A stretch of DNA of 64,000 nucleotides. It comes from Pseudobutyrivibrio ruminis DSM 9787. Its GTDB lineage: Bacteria; Bacillota; Clostridia; Lachnospirales; Lachnospiraceae. The notes beneath the pieces are model-generated. The model ran no database searches. It was not told the DNA's origin and was given only the letters and a program-made list of their open reading frames with translations. Shown here piece after piece: positions 7,757 to 17,988 of the stretch. The position numbers and the translations under genes are program-made. The first letter of the stretch is position 1. The number at the start of each line of letters is the position of its first letter. The stretch covers positions 62,001-126,000 of the forward strand of contig NZ_OBMR01000007.1 in the NCBI RefSeq assembly GCF_900218035.1, given 5' to 3'.

Positions 7757-8974
7757 CTATTTTCTCTTTTTAATATCAAAAATTGCTGATATAGGTTTAA
7801 CCGTAATGTTGTCTATGAAATAGGCAATTATAACAGAACCTATTAATGTAGCCAGCGAAAGGAACAAGAAGCCCATGCCCTTATGCATTAGTGAGCTTGT
7901 AAATGCATAACAATATTTTCTCACTGCAAAAACCAGCACCAACATGTGCCCTAAAATAATGCCATAGCTATACTGGCTAATCAATCTTATCAGATATACA
8001 TTTTTTAGCTTATCCCCCAGTTTAAAGAAGATAGCCATTATACCAACAGATGCAACTATCATATATGGATAATGAGCCGCTAAATCATCTGACATTGGTG
8101 GGTTCAAATGAATCGCCACTTCAAATAATATAAGTGCAACCACACCAGCAATCATTGCAATGCTATCGTATTTACGTGACTCATCCAAGCTATACCAATA
8201 CCCTATCAAGAAGATCAAAAGCCAGAATGTAAAATTCATAGGCATGGCATTTTCATTGATAATAACTTTTGTAAGAACAAAATATATGTATAAAACCATT
8301 ATCAATGCTGTCAATTTTTTGTATGGCATCTCTTTAAGCATGTATCGTAAAAACGGTACCAACACATACAGCGAGATGATTACATATATAAGCCAAAAAT
8401 GATGTACATTTGCCTTTGAATAATCAGCTGTTAAGATTTTATAAATGGCCGTTGTAAATGATGTATATCTCTGTGCATTGTATTCCCACAAATAATAAAA
8501 GTAATAAATTACAAGTGGCACTATTATCTTGGTAAATCTCCTTCCATAAAATGTAAGAAGATTTTCATCCTTAAACCTTAAAAGTAATGCACCTGATATC
8601 ATTAAAAATAGGCAGTTGCCTCCTACCCCGGAAATACATCTAATTAGATTTAAAACCTCATATAAAGGTGTTCCTGCCATGCCTGATGCATATGGCCAAT
8701 CCATAGCCAGCACATGAACAAACATAATAAATAAAACCGCAAGAGCACGAATGTAATCATACACCGGTTTATGATTGTTTTCTGGCAGTGCAAGGGTCTG
8801 TTTTATATAGCCTGTATCTTTAATAGATTTTACAATGCTAAAAACACTGCATAGCCCCACAATTAAAATGGCGATAAACCAATTAATAGGATGTGTAGTA
8901 AACACTCCTATAATGGCCAGAAAAAGGATATCTATTAATACCCAATAGGCCACTGCGAATAAACTTTTTTTCAT
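7757..8974 (-). CDS. acyltransferase family 3 membrane protein
   Basis: About 405 aa with around ten predicted membrane helices. The early motif YIRALAVLFIMFVHV contains the Arg and His expected for acyltransferase-3 proteins (OafA/WecH-like), which acetylate or otherwise acylate surface sugars at the membrane. GGAGGA lies directly before the chosen ATG; in-frame ATGs up to eight codons earlier lack a ribosome site. It is monocistronic in appearance and is not clearly tied to the neighbouring sugar transporter. The acceptor is unknown. Confidence 0.8.
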   Translation of the reverse strand: MKKSLFAVAYWVLIDILFLAIIGVFTTHPINWFIAILIVGLCSVFSIVKSIKDTGYIKQTLALPENNHKPVYDYIRALAVLFIMFVHVLAMDWPYASGMAGTPLYEVLNLIRCISGVGGNCLFLMISGALLLRFKDENLLTFYGRRFTKIIVPLVIYYFYYLWEYNAQRYTSFTTAIYKILTADYSKANVHHFWLIYVIISLYVLVPFLRYMLKEMPYKKLTALIMVLYIYFVLTKVIINENAMPMNFTFWLLIFLIGYWYSLDESRKYDSIAMIAGVVALILFEVAIHLNPPMSDDLAAHYPYMIVASVGIMAIFFKLGDKLKNVYLIRLISQYSYGIILGHMLVLVFAVRKYCYAFTSSLMHKGMGFLFLSLATLIGSVIIAYFIDNITVKPISAIFDIKKRK

Positions 8975-8995
8975 CATTCCTCCACGTAGCATGAC

Positions 8996-9031
8996 CATAA
9001 AAAAGCTGCATCGTATATACGATACAGCTTT
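8996..9031 (-). terminator. terminator after the Lys/Ala-rich protein gene
   Basis: The stem AAAGCTGTATCG/CGATGCAGCTTT, with one G-T pair, continues into six U on the minus strand, 27 bases beyond the stop codon. Confidence 0.85.
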
Positions 9032-9058
9032 GTGCTACGACATAAAAAATATTAAGGA

Positions 9059-9505
9059 TTAAAGATCTACTGAACCAACGCGATCCTTGTTTGCTACATA
9101 ATAAATCTTGCGCTCCTCTGGCTTGATGTAAATGTTGAGCTCTTCAAGAGTCTCTTTCTTGTAATCCTTCTTGAACTGAGCCTGTGCTTTCTTGATGCAC
9201 TCAGCTTCTGTAAATTCACGATCCTGATACTGAACAACAGCTGTTGTTACTACTGCCTTCTTAGACTTAGCAGCTGCTTTCTTAACAGTCTTTGTAGCTG
9301 TCTTCTTAACTGCTGTAGCTTTCTTTGTTGCTGTTGCCTTAGCTTTTGTAGCTGTCTTCTTAGCTGCTGTAGCTTCCTTTTTAACTTCTGCAACTGCTTT
9401 CTTAGTTGCTTCACTAGCGCTTGCTGCTGCAGTCTTTACAGTTGTAGCAGCAGATGCAGCTGACTTCTTTACATCGTCAACTGTAACCTTTGCATTTGTT
9501 ACCAT
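9059..9505 (-). CDS. Lys/Ala-rich histone H1-like protein with DUF6465-type C-terminal domain
   Basis: 148 aa in two parts. Residues 1-90 are a low-complexity Ala/Lys/Thr tail with repeated KKTATKAKAT-like units, as in histone H1-like bacterial proteins. Residues 91-148 form a compact domain (VVQYQDREFTEAECIKKAQ... YIKPEERKIYYVANKD...GSVDL) that resembles the DUF6465 family of Lachnospiraceae. The tail suggests binding to nucleic acid or another polyanion; the role is unproven. It has its own promoter and terminator and a strong ribosome site (AGGAGGGTG), suggesting high expression. Confidence 0.75.
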   Translation of the reverse strand: MVTNAKVTVDDVKKSAASAATTVKTAAASASEATKKAVAEVKKEATAAKKTATKAKATATKKATAVKKTATKTVKKAAAKSKKAVVTTAVVQYQDREFTEAECIKKAQAQFKKDYKKETLEELNIYIKPEERKIYYVANKDRVGSVDL

Positions 9506-9556
9506 TTTTTCACCCTCCTATATGAGCAAACAATTATTATTTTTTATATGCCCTAT

Positions 9557-9585
9557 ATTATAGTCATTTACTCACGCAATTGCTA
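9557..9585 (-). promoter_or_regulatory. likely promoter of the H1-like gene
   Basis: A perfect TATAAT (9557-9562) lies 17 bases after the weak -35 TAGCAA (9580-9585) on the minus strand. Confidence 0.5.
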
Positions 9586-9692
9586 GTACATTCAATTAAT
9601 TTTCTACCAAATTACTAATAAAATATAAATTATCAATTCTTTTTAGTACAATTTGCAATTATATATAGAAAGTTGTTTATATTTTGAATTAT

Positions 9693-10679
9693 CTAAAAAT
9701 GGTCATTTAATGTTTTAAAAAAACTATCACTTGTTAATTCCGAAGAATCTTCTGGAAAATCTATAGACTCCCAAAGCTTTGTATTCATGTCAGAGAAATA
9801 TCTATCTTCTAAATCAGAAACGATGTCTTCAAGCACTTGCTTACGGCGGTTCTCGATGATTACAGTTTTGTTTTCTTCTGATAACTCTTCGTTATACTTG
9901 TCCAAACACTGGAAGAAATAGTAACCACCATCAGCAGCAATTGCTGAAGAAACTTCATCTGTATCAAGATTGAAAACTACATCATCAACTTCCTCAGGAT
10001 ACTCTCCTCTTGCGAAGGTAACCTGATAAGAATCAAGCTCTGTGTATGTTGATGCAAGTCTCTCAAATGTGTAACCGTAATCTATCATTCCCTGGATAGT
10101 CTCTGCTGTAGATTCATCTGAAACATACAGTACAAAAGCTTCCATAACTCGGGCCTCATCTTCGGATACTTCCTCATCAACAGAGTTCATTAATTCTTCG
10201 TATACTTTAGAAGCTAAAGCATATCGCATATACATTTTTTCGATATCTTTTTTCTTTGCTTTTGTAAAACTTTTTTCTGTTGAATTTAATGATTTGTAGT
10301 ACTCTTCTGCTGCGTCAGAGCAAGCCTTCTTTTCTGATTCTGTAAGCTCAATTTCCTGCTCACTTGCATATACATTTAGAATGTATACCCTTGTTAAATG
10401 CTCCATTGTTAAATCTTTTATTGAGCTTGTCATTGTATCAGTATCATAATCCTCTGACCAAAGATTTACCCCATCTACAGATCCGTAAATGTTTTTCTCG
10501 TTTAATAGATAAACAAGAGCTTCTTTTTTGGAGCATTTAAAATCTCCGATTTTAAATACAGTGTTGTATCCACTAGATGTGTCGAAATAAACTACTTTGT
10601 CTCCTACGGTACAACCAGTAAAATTAACCGCTAGACATATCGCAAAAGCGATAGGTAATAACTTCTTATAAAACTTCAT
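9693..10679 (-). CDS. PrsA/SurA-like foldase lipoprotein
   Basis: 328 aa. The signal peptide ends in the lipobox-like FTGC (Cys23). A helical SurA_N-like region follows (KKEALVYLLNEKN... TREYI-type helices), then a region near residues 170-265 whose pattern (VMEAFVLYVSDE, FERLASTY, FARGEYPEEVDDVVFNLDTDEVS, GGYYFFQCLDKY) matches parvulin-type peptidyl-prolyl isomerase chaperones. I infer an extracytoplasmic folding factor anchored to the membrane. It starts two bases after the small protein gene and belongs to the addBA transcript. Confidence 0.7.
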   Translation of the reverse strand: MKFYKKLLPIAFAICLAVNFTGCTVGDKVVYFDTSSGYNTVFKIGDFKCSKKEALVYLLNEKNIYGSVDGVNLWSEDYDTDTMTSSIKDLTMEHLTRVYILNVYASEQEIELTESEKKACSDAAEEYYKSLNSTEKSFTKAKKKDIEKMYMRYALASKVYEELMNSVDEEVSEDEARVMEAFVLYVSDESTAETIQGMIDYGYTFERLASTYTELDSYQVTFARGEYPEEVDDVVFNLDTDEVSSAIAADGGYYFFQCLDKYNEELSEENKTVIIENRRKQVLEDIVSDLEDRYFSDMNTKLWESIDFPEDSSELTSDSFFKTLNDHF

Positions 10680-10680
10680 A

Positions 10681-10935
10681 TTAACCCTCTACAACAAGAT
10701 ATCTACCATCAGAAATAGAAAATACTTCTTCGGCTGATAAGATTTCTTCTTCACTCATGCCTGTGATATCCATTTCGTCTTCAAGATATTCAAGTACCTC
10801 TTTTTTATTCTTGCAGACTGTGGCACATACGTCCTCTAAAAACTCTACTGCCTCATCGTAAGACTCAGCTACCTTTTCAGGAAACAACTGTAACTGTTTC
10901 TCCAAAAATGTTTCAACTACTAATTTGTCGTACAT
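10681..10935 (-). CDS. small acidic conserved protein of unknown function
   Basis: 84 aa, strongly acidic and helical, ending in FSISDGRYLVVEG. I do not recognise a family. The ribosome site AAGGAG is well placed, and the start lies 16 bases inside the 3' end of addA, so it is translationally coupled to addA. The PrsA-like lipoprotein gene follows two bases after its stop. No membrane segment or Cys motif beyond two scattered cysteines is present. Confidence 0.65.
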   Translation of the reverse strand: MYDKLVVETFLEKQLQLFPEKVAESYDEAVEFLEDVCATVCKNKKEVLEYLEDEMDITGMSEEEILSAEEVFSISDGRYLVVEG

Positions 10936-13900
10936 ATATTAATACTCCTTTCAAGTGCAAATGAATAAATGAGCACTTCCTTAACAGGAACATCGTAAGC
11001 ATGCTCTATTGCATCTTTGTATAGCTTTAATTGCTTTTCATATCTTAGCACTAAGTCCTTGTCTTCGTCCACCTTATCAGTCTTATAGTCCATAAGAATT
11101 ATTCCATCATCCTCTTCAAAGAAGACATCAATAATTCCCTGTACTAAAATCATCTCATCTGTAACATCTTCATCATCAAACAATTCTTTTGCATCGCTTC
11201 CAAAAACAAAAGGCTTTTCTTTGTAAAGCTTTCCATTCATAGCTGCCTTTGACATACGATTAGACAAGTCGTCGTTTAAGAATACCTGAAGCTTTCTATG
11301 ATTGATTCTTGCAAATTCATCATCTGATAAGCTCTTAGTGGCCTCCATATATTTCAGTTGCTCATCAAAGCTTGACTGGTAATCATCTCTGGCAAAATCA
11401 AAGCATTCCATAAATCTATGCATGGCAGTTCCATATAAAGCGCCTGAAGGAACCTTGCTTTCTTTGTCATTTCCTTCCGTAGCCGTACGCATGAACTGAG
11501 GTATGTAGCTTTCCTCTTCATTTTGAATAAATGCAGGTGCTGCATCTTCATTGAACTTGAACGTATTTTCCATTGCCTGATGTTTGATTTCAGAAACAGA
11601 ATACTTGCTTTTATATTTGCTATCTGCAAGGCCATTGTATTTAAATGATAACGTATTTGCGATAGTGTTATCCGCAGTACTACCTGACTGGACAATGCTT
11701 TCAATAGCTTTCTTTACCTGTTCCTTTACAATTCCCTTTTCAACCTGATCAATGAACAATTCCTGACAATCTATAATACGTCTGTTGTAATCTCTTCCCG
11801 ATGCATTCAAAGCACGAATAATCAGTTCTATACTTGTGGATGCTCCTATCTTAGTAGGGAAGCTGAGCTTACTTCCATCCCCACTAAACTCTTCTAACTT
11901 ATCAACAACGCTTTTATCTTTTGATGGTTTTATTGCACCAGTAATAATCAGTTTATCAACAGCTCTAGTAAGTGCTACGTAGAGAATTCGTAAGTATTCT
12001 CCTCTTTCCTCAGCTGCAGCTTTTGCATGAATCAGATTAAAAAATGGTGTCTTGTAGGTAATCCTTGTTTCAGGATTTCGATAATTCAATGCCACACCAA
12101 GTGTTGCATCATATGAATAATTGCTTGTGTCACTTCTAAATCCACGGCCACATCCACAAACAAATACTACAGGGAATTCCAAACCCTTACTTTTGTGAAT
12201 AGTCATTATTTTGACAGCCTCATCATTTTCACCAACTGTCTTAGCAAGTCCTAAATCCTCATCATATGTTCTAAGGCTTTCAATATAGCTTACAAATCGA
12301 GACAATCCTTTGAAGCTAGTACTCTCAAAATTGACAGCCTCATCCACTAGTTTATCCAGGTTTGCAGAAGCCATCTTGCCGTTAGGAAGTGCCTTGCAGT
12401 ACATTCCATATTTGGTATATTCCAGGATGTTTTCTATTATTTCATGTATAGGTGTATCTATAGCCTGCTCTCTGAAATAGTTTAATGTATCAAGGAACTC
12501 AGAAACATCCTTTGTGGACTTTGTCTTGTTCCACTCAAGGAGGCATCCATATAAAGATTCCTCAGTGTTAATTGTTCTAATTTGGGCAAGTCTTTCAGAA
12601 GAAAAACCAAACATCTGAGAATGTAATACTGCCGCAAGGGGAATATCGTTAAAAGGATTATCAATAATAGTAAGCATTGATAATACTGTCTCAATTTCCT
12701 CTCTATCAAAAAATCCAGTCTCCTCAGCAACATATGCTGGTATGCCATAATCTTTTAATGTGGAAATGTATTTGTCAGCATGGCCTTTTGTACCTCTCAT
12801 GAGAATAACAACATCTGATAAACGCATATCTCTAAGATATCGTCCATCATCGTTTTTCCCACTGACCTGAAAGCCTGATGCCATCAACTCTTTAATGCGC
12901 TTTGCTACAACAAGTGCCTCAAGCTCATCTCCATTTTCGATATTGAGCTCTTGCATTGAATCAGAATTCTGAGTTGCAATTATAATCTCTGATTCATAAT
13001 CCTTTCCTTCACCAGGAAAGCTTTTATCTCCAAGCTTTAAAGCCGCCTTCTCATCATAGGCAACCCCGCCAACGTCCATCTGCATAAGAGGCTCAAATAC
13101 CTGATTACAAAAATCAAGAACTTGCCATCTACTTCTAAAGTTGTTATCCAAATCAATTCGGATATCATTGCCCGTATCATCAGTTGGATAAGTGTAAAGC
13201 TTATCAATAAACAACTGTGGGCTAGCTTGTCTAAAAGCATAGATAGACTGCTTAACATCACCTACTGTGAAATAGTTGCTTCCATTGCTGATAGCAGTAA
13301 GAATCTGTTCCTGTAACTCATTGGAATCCTGATACTCATCTACCATGACCTCTTTGAAATGCTGTGACAGCTCAACTGCTACAGGTCTTTTTTCATGTTC
13401 TTTAGAGTCCTTATTTCTAAGGATTTCAAGAGCCATGTGTTCAATATCATTAAAGTCGTATATATTTTTCTTTGCTTTTATTTTGTTTAAGCTTTTCGTG
13501 TATTCTTTTGTAAATCTGATTAATGCTGATGCCTGTTTTTTCACATACATCAAATCCGAAAACATATCTTCCAAGCTGGATGAATAGTATGATTCCTTTA
13601 ATTTGCCTACCACATCTTTGTATTTTGCTCTAAGCGCTTTCGCTCTAGCTAAATCATCCTCATTTAAAGATGTGCCTTTGCTTCCAAATCTTTCTGAAAA
13701 ATCAGCACCCATAACAGCACTATATTTGTCTTTGAAAGTGGAAGCTTCAGCTATACCTCTAAGCTGAGCCAACTCATTTGAAAAGATGTGTTTATCCTTA
13801 GAATCACAATCGGAATCATATAAATCCAGAAGCTTTGCAACTGAATCTATTAGTCCACTTACATACAAATCCGTATATGCGATAATCTGTTGTACCAACT

Positions 13901-14525
13901 GGGAATTTTCTAATTCTTCTACGCTACCAATATTGTAAAGATTTAACGCATTGTCGTACCATTCGTCTATCCAGGCAAAACTAGTAGCTTTATCATGTAT
14001 TGCAAAGACCATTTCCTTTAGAGTGTCTGTTCTTCTGCCCGAAATATAAGCATCTGCCAAAAGTTTAAAATCTTCATCATCCGCTTCCAAATACTTTGAC
14101 AAAAGATCACTGAACACCTCATCGCAAAGCATTTTGAGCTCTCCCGATGTTCCTATTCTAAAGGCTGGATCCATATCGATTTCATAGAAATAGTTTTTTA
14201 CAACCCAGCTACAGAAGCTGTCTATGGTTCTAATATGGGCGTTATGTATAAGAGTGGCCTGTGCCCTGATTCTAGTATCCGCCCCATTATCTGCAATGGC
14301 TTTATCAATGGCACGTCGGATTCTATCTTTCATTTCCGCAGCAGCTGCAGTAGTGAATGTAACAACCAGAATTTCATCCACATCTATTCCATTTTTTTCA
14401 TCAAGAATTTCAGATATTATTCGTTCAACTAATACGAAGGTTTTTCCACTACCTGCGGCAGCGCTAACAAGCATGTTCTTGCCTCTCGTATCCTTCACTA
14501 ATAGCTGTTCTTTAGTTAGTGCCAC
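10920..14525 (-). CDS. addA: ATP-dependent helicase/nuclease subunit A
   Basis: 1201 aa, the usual AddA size. The UvrD-type Walker A AAAGSGKT is at residues 22-29, and later helicase motifs include VDEYQDSN, YAFRQASPQLF, TIHKSKGLEFPVVF and LYVALTRA. The C-terminal RecB-like nuclease carries the catalytic MDYKTD near residue 1148, followed by a QLKLY motif. With AddB it resects double-strand breaks for RecA loading. Its ATG overlaps the 3' end of addB by 14 bases. The small protein gene overlaps its own 3' end. Confidence 0.96.
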   Translation of the reverse strand: MALTKEQLLVKDTRGKNMLVSAAAGSGKTFVLVERIISEILDEKNGIDVDEILVVTFTTAAAAEMKDRIRRAIDKAIADNGADTRIRAQATLIHNAHIRTIDSFCSWVVKNYFYEIDMDPAFRIGTSGELKMLCDEVFSDLLSKYLEADDEDFKLLADAYISGRRTDTLKEMVFAIHDKATSFAWIDEWYDNALNLYNIGSVEELENSQLVQQIIAYTDLYVSGLIDSVAKLLDLYDSDCDSKDKHIFSNELAQLRGIAEASTFKDKYSAVMGADFSERFGSKGTSLNEDDLARAKALRAKYKDVVGKLKESYYSSSLEDMFSDLMYVKKQASALIRFTKEYTKSLNKIKAKKNIYDFNDIEHMALEILRNKDSKEHEKRPVAVELSQHFKEVMVDEYQDSNELQEQILTAISNGSNYFTVGDVKQSIYAFRQASPQLFIDKLYTYPTDDTGNDIRIDLDNNFRSRWQVLDFCNQVFEPLMQMDVGGVAYDEKAALKLGDKSFPGEGKDYESEIIIATQNSDSMQELNIENGDELEALVVAKRIKELMASGFQVSGKNDDGRYLRDMRLSDVVILMRGTKGHADKYISTLKDYGIPAYVAEETGFFDREEIETVLSMLTIIDNPFNDIPLAAVLHSQMFGFSSERLAQIRTINTEESLYGCLLEWNKTKSTKDVSEFLDTLNYFREQAIDTPIHEIIENILEYTKYGMYCKALPNGKMASANLDKLVDEAVNFESTSFKGLSRFVSYIESLRTYDEDLGLAKTVGENDEAVKIMTIHKSKGLEFPVVFVCGCGRGFRSDTSNYSYDATLGVALNYRNPETRITYKTPFFNLIHAKAAAEERGEYLRILYVALTRAVDKLIITGAIKPSKDKSVVDKLEEFSGDGSKLSFPTKIGASTSIELIIRALNASGRDYNRRIIDCQELFIDQVEKGIVKEQVKKAIESIVQSGSTADNTIANTLSFKYNGLADSKYKSKYSVSEIKHQAMENTFKFNEDAAPAFIQNEEESYIPQFMRTATEGNDKESKVPSGALYGTAMHRFMECFDFARDDYQSSFDEQLKYMEATKSLSDDEFARINHRKLQVFLNDDLSNRMSKAAMNGKLYKEKPFVFGSDAKELFDDEDVTDEMILVQGIIDVFFEEDDGIILMDYKTDKVDEDKDLVLRYEKQLKLYKDAIEHAYDVPVKEVLIYSFALERSINICTTN

Positions 14526-17500
14526 TATCCTTGTCTCCTAATTCTTCCTTCATTAACTCCAATACATCAGACTTGCTTTTTCGCTTTTCCAAATTTCTAG
14601 CCTGATATCCTGGCTCGTTTTCATCAAAATGACAAACACTCTTGAAGCCACAGTATCTACAAGCATCTATCTGTGTTCCAAGCTTTGCAGGTGATGGTTC
14701 AAACTGGCCATTGATTATACCCTCAGCAGTCTTTGCTGCCGATAAAGCTGCATAATCTATAACTGTTTTCATATCATCTCGGCTGATTGCATTAGCAGAA
14801 GCTAAAAGCTCACCGTCCTTTTTTACGCCGAATGGAACAATAGATGATTCTTTTGTCTGCCAATCCTCTATTCCAACTGTGCTATCATTTGCAGCCAAAT
14901 CCTCTGGCTCGGATGAAAGGATGCCTTCCATTCTGCTAAGCTTTAACTGTTTTTCCTTAAAGTTTTCTCCACTACTGCTAAGCTCCAGGAATTTATTAGC
15001 CATTTCATAATAGAGCATAGCTGATGGATGCATAGTAGAATTTGGATATTTGTCCTTAAGCTTATCTAAAACAACTCCCATATAAATAGGCAGCTGCATT
15101 GATAGGCCATAATAGCACTCATCCAAATCAAGCTTATGACCGCTTGATTTATAATCGATAATTCTTACCGCTCTGTCGTCACCATCCGTCATATCGATTC
15201 TGTCGACCTTACCATTTAAGTTTGCAACAACTTCGCCACTGACAGGATTGATTATTTCAGATTGAATCTTTTCCTCGAAAAGCTCAGGCTCAAATTCTCC
15301 TCTTGATACCTGTGTTGTAATTATCTCTACCACGTGTCTTAGAGTCGCTTTCATGGATTCTACTATGTATCTTTGAGTAGAATCCTCCAGAGTTGCAACC
15401 TTTGCCATAGACTGGAAGGTTTGTGAGATAGCTGTCTCAATATATGCTTCTCGCTCTTCCTCTGTTACTCCCTTAAAGGTTTTATTATCTGCCTTTAAGC
15501 TATCAGAATATCTTTGAATCGCTTCATGATAAAAGTTCCCCATATCGATGCTGGATAATTCAAACTTCTCTCTCTCCTGAAGCTTCATAATGTATGTCAG
15601 GAAATATTTATAACTGCATTCATTGTATAACTCAAATCTGGATACTGAACCTTTAATGGTCTCATCTGCATTTAAAGCCTCATTAACAGCTAGCATAATA
15701 TCATCGGAAAAGTCTTCTCGCTTATGCTGGAAAAAGGCTCCGTTTAAGAGAATTTCCAGATCATCTGAACTATCTTCCTTTGCCCAGTTTAAAAGCTCTT
15801 CTAATACAGCTTTTTCCTGATTAGACAGCACCTCTAAACCAAAGGTAGCAGCTTTATTTACAAGCTCAATCATGTACTCCAATGAGCTTTTCTTTGACAA
15901 CAGTCTATCCTCTATGTCAAAGCTCTCTATCTCCTTTAAGGACAAATCTTCGAACATATTTCTTAATAAATCCATTAGATAAGATGGATTTACAGCTTTA
16001 CCAGCAGAATCTACTCTTGGCATTGTAATATAAAGCTTCTCATTTGGCTTTGTAAGCATCAGATATAGATAGAATCGCTGTCTAAAGGACTTTTGCCTAT
16101 CTGATGGAGCCAGCTCAAAACCTTGGGCTAGAAGCTGTTCTCTTTCCAGCTGAGAAAGAATACCTCCATTCTCCACCTTCTTTGGAATAGCATCATCAGA
16201 TGCTCCAATACAAAACAACACCTTGATATTTGACAAACGTGTACGCTCAATATCTCCTAAAATCACGCTATCATTGGCAGGAGGGATTACACCAATTGAG
16301 GCTGCCGATAGACCCGCTTCAAAAATATCATGGAATTCTTCCAAATCCATTTCTTCATCCCCAAGAATTCCCACCAACTTATCAAGGATATCCATTATAA
16401 CCGGATAAATCTGGCTATACTCTTTCGCCTTAACTGGCTGATTGCCATCTTCGTATAATTTTTCTCTTGTTTTAATTTGTCCTTCAAAATCGAAGTAGCA
16501 AATAATCTCATATAAAGCAGTAGCAATTGTTCTTACTGAACATTTTTTGGAAATTTGATTATCAAATGCCTTGAAAGGGGCAATAAACTTTTCTCTAATT
16601 TCATTTACCCTAAGTAAATCCTCATCCTTGGAATATGAATTAGAACGAATTGCAAAAGGATGAAAATACTTTTTCTTGCCACGGATTCCTGTAGAAATAA
16701 GATAGTTCTCCAGGTAATCCATTTCCTCGAATGTTAAGTCTGTAAGATTGGTTCTTAAGAATCTAAATACATCTTCTCTTCTGAAGTCATTATCGAAAAT
16801 ATCAAACAAAGCATCTATTGCTTCTGTCATCGGATGGAATAAGATTTCTGTTTTGGCATCAACAAAGTAAGGGATATCATAATCGTTCCATATCCCCGAA
16901 ACTAAATATCTATATTCCTCCAGGTTAGGTGCAACAACGGCAATATCCTTGTAATGCATTCCCTCTCTGATTAGTTTATTAATTTCTATAGCAACATACT
17001 GTAGTTCATCACGCTGACTTCTGAGACTAGTCAGTACTATATTACTGTTTGGCTGTTCCTTACCTGCGTATTTCTGTGGCTTCGCCCTGAAAATATTCTT
17101 TTCAAGATGGCTGAGTATCTCATTGCCTGAAAGCCAGCCATTTTTCCTGGAAATATAGGTAGGTTTATTTATTGTTACGCCAGCTCTCTTGGCGATTTTG
17201 TTCATTCTTATTGCAAATTCAGATGACATTGAAAACAACTCATCATCTGCAAGGTTTTCTAAAAGAGGTGTATCTTCGTCTGCTGTAATTGTAACTGCTA
17301 CCTCATCGCATATTGCAAGCATATGTTCCACAAGCTGATACTGGATCGGGGTGAAGCCCGTAAATCCATCTAATACAACTGTTGAACCGTTTACTATTTC
17401 TGAGCTATCCAACATATCATTTAACGTAGATAAAATAGACTCAGTGGTAACGTATTTACCATTTATAAAATCTAAAAAAGCCTCGTACAATACTAACAAA

Positions 17501-17973
17501 TCCGAGGCTTTTCTTTTGAAGCTTTCTGACATTGCAGGTGTATCAATCATCTCCTTAAGCTTATCTGGAGTGATATTGTACTGAGTAAGCTCTGAAATCA
17601 AAGACTTTACCTGAGTAATATAGCTAATTCTTGTTATATTATTCCTTAAAGTCTTTATGTCATTGATATTTGAGTTTATCAGCTTGCGAATTACAAGAGA
17701 TTTTCCTGTATCATCCAAAACAGCGTTTACGCCAGCCCCTAGCTCTTCAAACACTCTGTATGCCAATCGATTAAAGGATAAAACATCGATGTTCATAATG
17801 CACTTGTTAGGGTGCATAGAAACAAGAAGTCTTTGGGTGGACATAGTATACTGCTCTGGAACTATAACAAGAAAATTCTTGTCTTTATTTGCCATAGCTT
17901 CTTTTATTATTCTTTTATAAAGGGTAGTGGATTTACCACTACCCGAGTTACCAATTATTAATGATAATGACAT
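14512..17973 (-). CDS. addB: ATP-dependent helicase/nuclease subunit B
   Basis: 1153 aa. The N-terminal Walker A GNSGSGKST is at residues 8-16. The C-terminal nuclease has IIDYKSSG, and the 4Fe-4S cluster ligands are Cys in YNECSYKYF plus Cys1105, Cys1108 and Cys1114 in CRYCGFKSVC. These are the hallmarks of Firmicute AddB, the partner of AddA in double-strand-break resection. The ribosome site TAGGAG precedes the ATG. It heads the addB-addA-small protein-lipoprotein group and is 15 bases after the amidohydrolase stop. Confidence 0.96.
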   Translation of the reverse strand: MSLSLIIGNSGSGKSTTLYKRIIKEAMANKDKNFLVIVPEQYTMSTQRLLVSMHPNKCIMNIDVLSFNRLAYRVFEELGAGVNAVLDDTGKSLVIRKLINSNINDIKTLRNNITRISYITQVKSLISELTQYNITPDKLKEMIDTPAMSESFKRKASDLLVLYEAFLDFINGKYVTTESILSTLNDMLDSSEIVNGSTVVLDGFTGFTPIQYQLVEHMLAICDEVAVTITADEDTPLLENLADDELFSMSSEFAIRMNKIAKRAGVTINKPTYISRKNGWLSGNEILSHLEKNIFRAKPQKYAGKEQPNSNIVLTSLRSQRDELQYVAIEINKLIREGMHYKDIAVVAPNLEEYRYLVSGIWNDYDIPYFVDAKTEILFHPMTEAIDALFDIFDNDFRREDVFRFLRTNLTDLTFEEMDYLENYLISTGIRGKKKYFHPFAIRSNSYSKDEDLLRVNEIREKFIAPFKAFDNQISKKCSVRTIATALYEIICYFDFEGQIKTREKLYEDGNQPVKAKEYSQIYPVIMDILDKLVGILGDEEMDLEEFHDIFEAGLSAASIGVIPPANDSVILGDIERTRLSNIKVLFCIGASDDAIPKKVENGGILSQLEREQLLAQGFELAPSDRQKSFRQRFYLYLMLTKPNEKLYITMPRVDSAGKAVNPSYLMDLLRNMFEDLSLKEIESFDIEDRLLSKKSSLEYMIELVNKAATFGLEVLSNQEKAVLEELLNWAKEDSSDDLEILLNGAFFQHKREDFSDDIMLAVNEALNADETIKGSVSRFELYNECSYKYFLTYIMKLQEREKFELSSIDMGNFYHEAIQRYSDSLKADNKTFKGVTEEEREAYIETAISQTFQSMAKVATLEDSTQRYIVESMKATLRHVVEIITTQVSRGEFEPELFEEKIQSEIINPVSGEVVANLNGKVDRIDMTDGDDRAVRIIDYKSSGHKLDLDECYYGLSMQLPIYMGVVLDKLKDKYPNSTMHPSAMLYYEMANKFLELSSSGENFKEKQLKLSRMEGILSSEPEDLAANDSTVGIEDWQTKESSIVPFGVKKDGELLASANAISRDDMKTVIDYAALSAAKTAEGIINGQFEPSPAKLGTQIDACRYCGFKSVCHFDENEPGYQARNLEKRKSKSDVLELMKEELGDKDSGTN

Positions 17974-17988
17974 TATTACTCCTAGTGA

